The notes beneath the pieces are model-generated. The model was not told the origin of the DNA and searched no databases. It saw only the letters and a list, made by a program, of their open reading frames with translations. 64,000 nucleotides of DNA from Boesenbergia rotunda (taxonomy: Eukaryota > Streptophyta > Magnoliopsida > Zingiberales > Zingiberaceae), in contig JAGFNQ010000733.1 of NCBI GenBank assembly GCA_024364735.1, positions 62,001 to 126,000 of the forward strand. Direction: 5' to 3'. Below, in pieces: positions 36,201-48,200 of the stretch. The translations under genes were made by a program, and so were the position numbers. Position 1 is the first letter of the stretch. The number at the start of each line of letters is the position of its first letter.

Positions 36201-39200
36201 GTTTGTTCTAGTGACTGTGGTTACAGGAGGATCTGCTTTTGAATTCATTTCTTCGCCTTTGCTCTTTCTTCCTCAAAGATTTGCACTGGATCTTTAAAAA
36301 TAAGAAGCTTACCTCTCTTTTCTGTGGGTCTTTGGCTTATCTTCAGTGCTTTTATCTTTTCGTTGAGACTACTAATGACTTCTTCTGGCAGTTCTTTTGA
36401 TTGTTTTGCTTTTTCAAGCCTTTCTATTCGTTCTTCAAGCTTGACCAACTGCTCTTTAATAGAAATCAGAACTTGGAGTTGTGTATTATTCTGTTTAATT
36501 AGAGCTCTAACACTTCTGATTACACTTTCTTTGACACTTTTGCGTTTGCAAAACCCTATAGCAGGTGCTTCAATGTTTTCTGTTGCCTGCAACGCTCCTT
36601 TGTAGCTTTCAGTTGCTTGTGTGTTGATGTAGCTCATGCAGCAATAAGTTGCTCTACTTTATGTAGTAGGGCTTTGACTTCGTCAAGCTTTTTCTTTAAG
36701 TCCTCCTAGAGTTTCACCGCTTGCTCTTCGATCTCCTTTGGCTGCTTAATAATAGAACTTACAAGGTTTTTAACCTGCTTAGCAGTAAGAGGGGGATTTT
36801 CTATAATTATTGCGGTGAGGTTGGCTATAGCTTTGTGAAGTTTTTGATTTTCTTCCTTTAAGGTAACAATGTCTTCCTGTATACCCTTAAAATGTCTAAT
36901 ATGGACTCTACTAGACAAATAGGTTCGGTCATAAATAACGGCTATATTGTGAGCTAATTCCTTTGTGGTTGGCTTTGTTTCTGCTAGGTCAAGGTATTCT
37001 AGGTTTGAGGTTCGTGATTTAGTATACTAATCTTGAATGACTTGTTCCCATCATTCTGACATTAGTTCCTGCGCATAGATTCTTACGGCTTAGGAGTAGT
37101 TAAGCTTTCTTTGCTCATCCGACTCACAACTACCCCTCTGTGGGTCTTACGCACCCTGCGGCCTTTTGTAAATAGGCTTCTTGCTCGGTTGCCTTATTAA
37201 ACCTACGCATAAAAACTTTTGCCACAAGTTTGCTTATATCTTTCTCTTTTACTTCTTCAACCCAATAGCTTCCTTGCTTATGGTCTTATTAGGTCCTACC
37301 TCAGTGCCATCCTAGGGGAAACTCCAGTTAATTTTCAAAGAGTAGTTTTATTAGCATACCAGTCCAAGGAAAATTTTTCAAGATATGATACCTATCATCG
37401 CTACCTTTCCTATAACACCCTGAAAGAAATTACTTAGCCATAAAGAAAAACTCGCTCTGATACCATAATAGAAACGTGCTTCAAAATTCTCAACCGAGCT
37501 AGGTATGTAGAATTAGCAAAAGAACTATACAGACTCGATTAAAAGAACTTTGGAACTTACAAGTTTTTACAATTTCTCAGAGTAGGACTTGTAGTGAGAT
37601 GCACTTGATGTCCTGCAATGAGCTAACGAAGGATTTATATAGAGAAGAGAGGAGGAATCGGGTGCTCATTGGGCCCTATCGACGTTCCATCCTTCTTTCT
37701 ATTTTATCCTACTTTACAGCTAAGACTGACTCAGCTAGTACCGACTTTAGTTATTGGACTGCTTCCTTTTGACATAAAGTTGGATTTTGTGAGTATGTTG
37801 ACGAAGTCTTTTTATGGTGGGTGCTCTATTTGTCCTTTCGATGTCACACATGCGAAGATAGATTCCCCACATGTCTTGTCGAGCTTCGTGGACGGTGGGT
37901 AAACTCTTGGAACAGTAGGTTTCCTTTCTTCGTAGTGCGCCCTGCGCTGGAAGTCATACTCCTTGAGCTGGAGGATAAGCTCCAACTCCCTGATGCTTGA
38001 CATGACACGTCCGGCTGCTTATTTTTCAATGTCGGCCATGTCCTTTCTAGTGTCATGTTCTTCTGGTAGGAGGATTTTTGTCCCAGTGTTGCTTGCAAGG
38101 TTGCTGTATCTAGTGTGAAGTGAATAAGGCTTATCAAGTATTCCAGGGCCTTCTTGTTAGGCATGGCCTGGAGTTGTTGAAGAGTCTCCTCTATCATGAT
38201 CAGGATCTTTTTTTCGTCCTTCCATGTTCTTGCAAGGAGTCCACAAACAAGACGAGAAAGAGCGTCAGCTAGGAGGTTATCTTTACCTGCGATGTGTTGG
38301 AAGGTAATATTAATGGCAAGGCCTGTTGTGAAGTCCGTGAAAGCGATCCATCTAACCCGAGAGGGTTTGTTTTGAGCGGACTTATTATAGAAGCTAATTA
38401 TTGCCTGACAGTCAGTCCTGATGGCTATCTCCATTTTGTCAAGATAATATATTTTGAAGCTGCTGAGGCTATTCATGACAGCATGAATTTCAGCATCAAT
38501 TGTAGATTTTGGAGGATTATACTTCCCGCTGGCATACACACAGATTTGTTCTGTAGATTTAGGGTCATACTTCTAGGGTTTCCATTTGCAAATCCCACCC
38601 CATCCTTCCATGCATGCATCTGTTTCCAGAATAATTAAACATTTTTTAAGAGGAATTGCCAGATCGGGTAGATTTGCCACCATTTCTTTAACTTTTCTGA
38701 CCAAAGCCCAATCTTGAGTATTCATTTTCTTTTCCCTTGTGGGGTTGGTCTTTGAATATAATGGTCCTAAAATCTTGCCCATATTAGGAATGTAGTTGCG
38801 GGCATAATTAAGAAGTCCCAACCAAGATCTGAGGCCTTTGGTTGTTTTTAATTCTTCATCCTTAAAATCTGTAATTTTTCGGATAATATGAGGCTGTAGT
38901 CATGGATTGTAACACTGTTCCGTGCCGCCCGGCACGGGCGGTTTTTACCGTTTCGCTCACGAAGTGAAACCGACTCGCGGGCGGCACGCGATTTTGGCGT
39001 CCTGGAGGGGCCACCGGAAGGCGTCGTCGGAGGCTTCCGCAGGCGACAGAGGCCTTGTAGGACGCCGCCGGCACCTGTAACCTCGCGGTCGCGGGAGGCT
39101 TTCGGCGTTGCCGAAGGGGTCGTCGGACGCTTCCGGCGGCGCCAGAGGCGACACCGAAAGTTTCCGCCGGCGCCAGAGACCTCGCGGGGTGCCTCTGGAG

Positions 39201-42200
39201 CCTGCGGCGTCACGAGTAGTTTTGCTGCCGGCGATTTCAATTTCTTTTTATTTAATTAATTTAAACAATTCTTTTCATAATTCCAAAATTTATTAATTAA
39301 TATTTTAAATTCATTTTACAGCTTTAAATTTTATTTAAAAATTCTAAACAAAATTTTAAAATTTTAAAAAATATATAATTTTTTAAAAAAATCTAAAATA
39401 ATTTTAAGAATTCAAATAAATCAGATTTATATTCTTATATATATTATTTTCACTGTTTTAATATTTAATTAATATCCTGATTTTTTTGATTATTTTAAAT
39501 ATATATTATTTAAATTAACAATTAATTAAATGAATAAATAATTAATTATATGATTATTGTATATAAAATAGCATCTTTGTATTATATAATTATGATTATT
39601 TAATCGGGACACTAGAGAACTATAAAATTGACCAAACATCGTGAACTTATATAAAATCAATATACAATTTATCTTTAAATTATACACAATAAAAATATTT
39701 ATCTAATAATTATTATATATAAATAAAAAATACCGAAATCATGTCGGCACGACACGATACAATATCGAAACCGTATCGTTTCGGTATGAGACCGAAACCT
39801 CGGTATAAGTCGAAATTTTAAACCTTGGCTGTAGTTTAATCTTGTTCTCACCAATAGAAGCCCCAAGAAATTCGATTGTTGGGCTCCCAATTTTCATTTT
39901 CATTGGGCTTAAGACTAGCCCATGCTTCCTGCAAATATCAAGCATGATATTCAAGTGTTTCTCATGTCCTTTTTCAGTTTTGGAGAATACCAGAATATCG
40001 TCGATGTAGACTGCAATGAAGTCCTCAGTGCCCTTGAAGCATTCATCCATTTTTCTTTGGAAGACAGCAGGAGCATTTTTTAATCCAAATGACATTACTA
40101 GCCATTCATATAATCCGTCAGGAACCCAGAAGGCAGTCCACTCTATTGAATCGGGATCCATGGCAACTTGGTGAAAACCACTTTTAAATCAAACTTGGAG
40201 TAGATTTTGCTACCTCCAATCCTTTTGATGATAGTGTTAATGCCTGGAAGACTGTACTGATCTTTATGTGTATTGTCATTTAGACATTTGTAATTAAAGA
40301 CCATTCTTTCCTTGCCTTTCACTTCTCTTCCAGTCTTCGGGTCAACTGTAGTGTCTGAGTAAACAATTATGGCTGTAGTGCTATGCCTGCTTTTGCTTGG
40401 CCTTATTACCTTTAGATCCATCAGGGCCCTGATATGTTTTTGAAAAGAGTCCTGCATCTGTGGAGTGACATGTTTTAAGCGTCTGTCCTCACTGGTCAGG
40501 TTTGGATTTTTGATATCCAGTTTGCACTTTATCTTGTTCTGGTTCCAAAACTTCATTGGATCCTCACCAACATAGCCTGCATCAGTTAATTCTTTAATAA
40601 TATTAGCGAACTTCTTACTTGTCTTGAAGATTTCTTCTTGGACAAAAACTTGTTCGCTGATCTGATGATATTCCTCTTCATCCAGCTCCAGTTCTTCAAT
40701 TTGGCAGGATAGCAAGCTGTTGGGTTTTGACAGTTGTAATATCTTTATAAAAAGTTACCTCATTCCCTTCTGTTCTGAGTCCTCCATACATGGATTTGAT
40801 GAAATTGCATCCAAGTATCATAGTAATGTTTCCGCCTAATTTGAGGGGGAATGAGTAGGTATATGGGATCCTGAAGGTGTGCTCTCCAATCTTCATGCTA
40901 CCTCCCTTCAGCTTCTTATTAACTTGTGTCTTTGAATTAATTCCACTGAAGTAACAACAAAAGTGTTGTCTTCCACCACTTCCTTTGGGATGGAGTTTTG
41001 ATCTATACAACATGTAGTAGCACCGATATCCAATATTGCATTCACCAAGAATTTTGGTGTACCTGGGATATCTAACTCCGTCATAAGATTGAATAGCCCG
41101 TTGGTCTTTCGCTTTGGTTGTTCAGCTTCCTCCACTGAGAACACTTTTTCTTTTCCATTGTTAATTATAACATTGGTTTCTTCAATTTCTTCTGCTGTTT
41201 CTAACTGCTTCCTAGATCATGTACTTCCAGAGTAAGAATATCATTTTTCATTCTTAATTCTTCATTTTCCATGTCTGCCTCCATTTTTTGTGCAGCAATT
41301 TCTCTGAGACTTTCTTCATATTTCTGTTTTTCTTCTCCCAGTTGTAGTTAGGTGAGGGATTTTGCAGTTTCGACTTCTTGTTTTAGCCTTGCAATCTCTG
41401 CTTCGCACCAATTAATAGCTTTGTTGTTCTTGAATAAGGCTACTTGGGTTGTAGATTATTGGTGCAAACCTTTCTACTGGAATGGTTAGATCAAAATAAT
41501 TTGATGAACACATATCGCAAGAGGTTATAGTACACTTACTACAGTGCATGCGGTCCTTCTTCATTGTAGTTCGTCCGCAACAATGGCATATGTCGGATGG
41601 AGGAAGTATGTCACCATTGAATTCCTATAAGTCTGAATAGTCATGTTGAGTTTTTGAAACTCTAACAAGTGGTTGCCATCCTCCAGTCTTTCCGATCATA
41701 TAAGAATTGGTTCATTCTATGAAAACATAAATTCTTTTGGTTAGTAAAGAATTTATACCTTGATCAATCCCTTGGTCTTCTCCTTTAGATATGTTGTATA
41801 TTGCATCTGATTGTTCATCTCCTTTTTCTACGGACATTATTTCATAATCTTCTGGGATGGTGAGTCCTTCAAAAAGTGCTACTCTTCTGGTGTTCTTCAT
41901 TTCTTTAGGTCAGTCTCTGGCAAAGTGTCCTTCACCGCATAAGTAGCATTTGCATTTCTTATTTCTCAATAAATGTTTTTTCTTCTCAATTCTTGCATGG
42001 GTCTGATGTGGTTTTCCTTTGTAAGTTGTTGACTTGCGTACACCATACTTCTTTTCAGGCTTCTTGTAGTATCCAGGAATAGGGATTTGACTACAAAATG
42101 ATAAGTCTTTCAAGGATCGACTGAAGGCTGCCTTCTTGCATTTTTCCTCCAAGTATTTGTATGTAAATAGGATCCTTGGGTGTACCTCGATTGTATTACC

Positions 42201-45200
42201 TTGGTAGGTTTTTTCAAATGCCTCTTTTACTCTTTTTCCAAGGTCACCGGGTAACTTCATCCAGAGTTTTTCAGAGAGCTCTGGACTTGTGAATAATCTC
42301 CTTGTCTTTGAGGCAAGGTGCATATATTCATTCAAGAATTGTATAACATCTTTCATATTACTGCAAGTTAGGCGTTCTAAATCTCTATATGCATTTTCTT
42401 GCATTATCGTTCATTATCGTTGATCCCTGAAAAGGATCTTTTAATACGAATATTCTTCGTATTTGGGAGAGATTATTTTGCGTACCATTTCTTCCATCAG
42501 CTGAGTTGATCAGGTCTTGATATTCAGTAGGGAAAGCTATTCTCCATTTTATCCAGGTTAACTTTTCTGCTTATCCTAGAAGGTTTTTAATAAAGTCCAC
42601 TTTGTCTTGAGGGTCGGAGAAGGCTTGGGCTGCTACAACATTTTTGGTTATACTTTTCCATCGCATGAAGACTTCGTCAAACATCCCTAATTGCGTAGGG
42701 ACTGTATGTTAGTGATATGAGAGAAGTGTCCTAAGGCAATCGCCTTATGTTGTAAATATTTATTTTAATAAATGATAATTCACTATTTGAGTATACATGT
42801 TTGTGTATTTGATTGGGATCTTAAACTCATCTACTGAATGTCCGCAATACAATTCACAGCATAAGAGAATTTGTGATGGGATCACAACTAGTGATTATCT
42901 CTACATGTGTAACTGTGAAGTATTGAAAATATCCCTAGTCGATGAATTGATAAAAACGGACACTATCAATTCTGTTGAGACTAGCATGAGTTATTCTCTA
43001 ATCAGCTGATTCTCACTGGCTGGTGACATTGGGATGCCCGGAGATAAACATGGATGCTAGTTAAGGGAACTAGTTCATTGGAGTGACTAACTGTAAAACT
43101 TCATATGGTAATCTATATAGATATGTCAATGAAGTTCTTACTGCAGCTTAAGTGCGATGTTCCTTTGACTTGCGGTGTTCAAGTCATCTTGGTCATGGAG
43201 ACTTATACTTTAACATCTTAAGCAAACATCTCCTAGGAGGTGTGGACCCATGATGATTGGGTATAAGCCGAAGTGCCCGAAGATGTTTGAGCAGCCTACA
43301 AAGGATTCACCACTCCTTGCGAGGAGATGTATACCCAGGCCTATCGTCGGATTGTTACTCAAAGCCTCTGGCCAGAGCATATCATGTTTAAAGTGCGAGT
43401 CTCTTAAATACACGAGAGTAATTAGAAATCCAAAGGACGAGAAAGACACAACTTGGGCTAGGTGTGACGTAGTCAGCCTAGTGGGGACTGACACAAATAG
43501 ACCGTGTCCTGAACCAAGTGGGTATAAGATGGTGAAGGGAATGAGGCACGATTCATTAGAGCTGTTGAAGGGTTTCAGAATCACTTCTGAGGTCAACCGT
43601 TGATCTTTCGATTAATTGGGGGTCATGATGTACTACTAGGTGCCACTCATGATCGTTCTATAATTGGTTGATTATAGACGGCCAACATAAATCGAAAGCC
43701 TATTTAGTCACACGCACTACGAGTAATCCGAGGGATTTAAAACGAGTTGAAAATTGGATTTTCCGATCATGAGAAATAAGTCGAATCTGAGTTAATCAGA
43801 GGCGCAACGGAAGCTAAAAATGGCTAAGTCTTTTGAAGGCTTATTGGGCGAATTAAATGAGTTTAATTCGCGATGGGTTCGGCTCGGTTTGGCCGGCCAA
43901 AGAGGGTGCCAACCCTCTTTGGTTTGGCTGGCCACCACTTGGGGAGAAACCAATTTATTTGGTTTAATTAATAAAATAAATCTAGCGCGATTTGTTTTAT
44001 AAATTATGGATAAATAAATTTGTATAAAGAAATTTATAGAAATTTATTCTTTTTTATGGAAATTAAAATGATCCATGGAATGGTTTATTTTAATTCTATA
44101 AAATCAATTATGAATTGATTTTACCATAATAAAGAAAATTTATAAATTTCTTGTAAAATTTATTCCATAATAAAAGGAGAGATGTATTTGTTTTATTATA
44201 AAGTTAGTTATAATAAAACTTGGCTTAAACGGAATAATTCATAAGAAAATTTATAGGATAAATTTCTTATTAAAATTCCGTTAAGAGGGAGACTTGGCAA
44301 GGGAGAGGATACTATATAAAGGAACCAAAGGCAAGCCTTGAATTCCTAATAGAGTAATCAAGAGATTAATTCTCTCCCTCTCTCTCTCTTATTCTCTTCC
44401 TCCCCTTCTCCTTCCCACCTAGGGTCGGCGCCCCTTAGTTTACCTTAGGGCCGGCGCCTCCTCCTCCTAGGGCCGGCGCAGACTTCTTCTCCAAGAGTTG
44501 GCGTGAGCAACCTCCATCAAGAAGGAGCCAAGGAAGAAGAAGAAGAAGCGGAACGCAACTCCTTCCTTCCCGGAATTTAGATTCCGTCTCTTGGTGGTTA
44601 GTTTCCTTTCTTCTCTCTTGATCTTCTAGTTGTGCCTTTAGAGAATCTAATAGTTCTCGTCGGCACAAAACTCGTGACTTTGCGAAGTCATCCCGAAGAG
44701 AACTCGGCGTGGACGCGAATAGAGGCGGAGCTTCCAAGGGACGCTACGGTTGGATCTCGTCCCTTTCTTCGAGTTACGCGAGGTACTAAGTAAATTAGTT
44801 TACTTTTCCGCAAAGTTTTAATTTATGATCATGTCCACACATCATAAGGTTGCATGCTAGATACGTGGTTAAAATAATTTGAGAAATTATTTATGCTAAT
44901 TCTTCCGCTGCACGTAAAAATTTAAAATTTTACGAACCCGTATCCATGTCAACATGCACCCGGTCCCAACACTGTAAATATTGCGTCGGCCTATTGCTGA
45001 GCTGATGGCAGATTCCACCATTCGGAAAAGTCCTTATTTTTGAATTTTATGTTGGGGTAATCGACCCAAGTATGATCTGGAGGATCATGAGTTTTGATAT
45101 GTGTGTCAATATGGTTAAGTTAGGTTTTTGTTGTGTTCTAATATATGTATGTGAGTGTGCAGGTTTGCAGGTACATATAGACTTGGTTGGATGTTTTCAG

Positions 45201-48200
45201 GTGAAGGGTGGCATGGAGGCAAGCCGTGGGCTTGTGTGCGCATCCGAGGGACCATGGACAAAGCAGGGACGATGAGCCGAGGGAAGCGGACTTCGAGGCG
45301 TACGTGAAGGATAGCATGGAGGCAAGCCGCGGGCTTGTGTGCGTATCCGAGGGATGAGGGCCAAAGTTGAAGAGGGCTTGAAGGCAACAAATCGAGGCTG
45401 CTAGAGAAGAGACGATGAGCTGAGCGACGCGGACTTCGAGGCATGCGTGAAGGATGACATGGAGGCAAGCCGAGGGCTTGCATGCGCATCTGAGGGACGG
45501 GAGCCGAAGATGAAGAGGGCGTGAAGGCAACTGATCGAGACTACTGATTGAAGAGTCAACCAGGTCGTTTCGAGTGTAAGTGTTTGTACTCGGGAACTAA
45601 GCCGGGAGGGTTCGAATGCGGAGAGAAATGTACTCGGGAAGGGTAACCCTAGGCTTAGGGAAGGACCAGTCGACTGCCCCTGGGGCAGTCGACTGGTGAT
45701 GGCTGGAGATTCAAACGTTGGGCTTGCAACGTTCGAATTTGAGTGGGACCAGTCGATTGGTCTTGGACCAGTCGACTGGTAGCGGCCATATGAGACTCGA
45801 GCTCTATTTAAGGGAGCTCGTTTAAGGCCTTTCTTCCTTGACGAAACCTGCTTGGATAGAGCTAGTTAGTAGTCTATTGTGCTCAGGTAGTGTCCAGAGG
45901 TTGTGATGAGGTTTCTCCACCCACAAGGAGCTACGAGATCTAGCCGGAGGTGCTCCGAGGAGTCATCCACCGAAGGATTAGGGATCGTCCACCTTACGGA
46001 CTGCCGTGGAGTAGGAGCATCATCTCCGAACCACGTACATCGGTGTGTCATTCTTCTTCATTAGGTTTTGTTTTTATTTAGTATATTCCGTTTGCGCACT
46101 AACGATTGTAGGAAGAAAATCGAAAGAAGCTATTCACCTCCTCTAGCTTGACGGTCACGATCTAACATTTTACTGTAGTGGATTTTTCAAATAGTGTCGG
46201 CTTTTCAATTGCTGTGCTTGATGGTCTGGCTCTTGCACGAGGATATGATACCGGATTCATTGTAGTATCCACCGGAGGCCTATACTGTGAAATGGCTAAT
46301 TGAGAATAAATATGTTAAGCTAACTCCGTATGTGGGTAATCAGTCAGCCATTCTTCTTCTATCTAATGATTTTTATCAAATTTGCAATAATATTTTAGCA
46401 TTATATGAATAAAGAGTTTATCTCAATATAACTATCTTTAAACATCTTCTATATCACTAGAGCTCTCAAATTTTTTTTTTAATATAATATTGAAGAATTT
46501 ATTAAGTATACTACTGTTCTTTTAAATGCCAACTGCTATTAAATTATTTATATTTTTTAATCAATCAAATCATGAGCATTATGTGTATATATTATTTATA
46601 TGCATACTAAACTCGTACTGCAATTTTCAACTTGTTGATAAGATACCATTTTTTCTTCTTACATTCATGTTTTATCTAAACAAAACCAACAAGTTCTCTT
46701 TCTGTTTCATAATGCATGTTACTATGCGTATGGAATATCAAAATATTGCTTGACTCTATAATTTTGATCTAAGTGATTTTGAGCTAGTGTCAGTATCTAG
46801 ACTGAGGTTTTCTAAAGTGATATTGGAATTTGAATTGAAGTTGCAATGGTCAGCTTGTTAACCAACAAATCCATCTATTATATCAGATCAATAGGATGAG
46901 TGAAACTAGAACCAGTAGGAAAATTTTAATAAGACAAAAAGATAAAATAATTTATGTCATTGTGAGATTACCAAAGTTGTTATTAAGAATCTTATTATAT
47001 ATCATCATATACCAAATATATAATGCCACCTACTTATTTTCTTAAGCGGTTGGGAGCTCGAGTGTAATCCCTATTGCAAGGGGTTGATTCACATGCAATG
47101 TACAAAAAAAAAAACAAATTAATGATAATATGTAGTATAAATAATAAATAATACAATTGATAAAATTATATTAATAACACAATATATAGTATCATATTAT
47201 TATTATTTGCTAGAACCATATCATAACTTTTTGAATGTATAAGTATAGAAATAAACATAATGAAAACAAATATTAATACAAGTAAAATCATATTCAATAC
47301 TAGATATTTTTTTATTATATTGTATTCTTGTTTATTTCTTACTTGAGTCTACATAGGAATCAGCGTTTATTTAAAGCAAGAGGGAGAGAGGTTATAATGG
47401 TCTTTGTATATGTAATAACCTCCCTCGAAGCTCTTCAAGGATAATAAGAGAAATGGGCGAGGCCTTTGGTCTCACAAATGGGCAATTACGAGCTGTAACA
47501 AGATTGAATAAATGATCCTTAAGTAATATTTTTGGCATATCAAGTGAACAAAAAAGTCTTTCCCTATTGTCATTGAGTTATTAGGATGAAGAATCAGTGA
47601 GTAGCCAGATAAATCAGTTAGTTTTATTTGAAATCATTGTGATTTGATTAAATTTCATCTAACGTTATTCTTAGTTTAACTTAATTTCTGTTGCAGTATG
47701 AGGATGTCCTCCGTGCTGATAGTTATCTCCAACAAAGGATATGGTTATTTTGAAATTCTACTAAAAGGAGCTTTATTTGCTCATCTAAGTATTTTTTTCA
47801 AAAATAGTGGTCTTTTTAGGGCATTTGCCAATTAAACACACTTGCCTTTTAGGATTTAAAGGTAAAAAGTTTGTAGAAGTTATAATCTATAAGTATCTTT
47901 TCTAAATCTTAATGTGAAATGATTTATTTTATTTTGCTCTTTTTTATGTTTCTTTCCTGATTCTGAACTCATTGATGGAATATGAGCATAAGTTTTTCAA
48001 TTGTCAAACTTATTGGCTAGTTCATAGTGCATCAGGATTGGATTTTTTTTATCATTAGCATCATAGGCCTCTGTTCATTTTAAAAGAAATTTTAAAAATG
48101 ATCAGTACATTTTCTGGCGACACACCTTCCTAAGATATACAAATGAAAATGCTTAAGTCTCTGCTACATTGTTAGTTGAGACTAATCTTCATTATAACTC

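Larger units (their letters stand above)
34190..46355 (-). mobile_element. Endogenous badnavirus-like pararetrovirus, about one genome plus terminal overlap
   Basis: Read on the minus strand from 46,355: coat region, protease, RT, RNase H, intergenic promoter with TATA and tRNA-Met site, ORF1, ORF2, ORF3 movement protein, dUTPase, coat N-terminus. This is a circular Caulimoviridae genome cut within the coat N-terminal region. After removing three insertions (38,901-39,835; 42,707-44,976; 45,050-46,172) about 7.84 kb remain. About 220 bases at the two ends are the same sequence (34,190-34,410 versus 45,013-46,355 without its LTR), so the unit is near 7.6 kb, usual for badnaviruses. ATGA overlaps between ORFs and two Cys motifs in the coat support a badnavirus. 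Many stops and shifts make it inactive as it stands. Confidence 0.9.

Noticed and set aside
38848..39240. ORF of 130 codons, Arg/Pro-rich, minus strand
   Set aside because: It spans the insertion boundary at 38,901 and comes from the GC-rich half of the inserted element.
43250..43603. ORFs of 117 and 128 codons on opposite strands
   Set aside because: They lie inside the solo LTR 42,707-44,971, which is non-coding in this class.
45115..45530. Overlapping ORFs in the 45,050 LTR
   Set aside because: They fall in LTR sequence repeated at 54,397 and at window start, without conserved frame.
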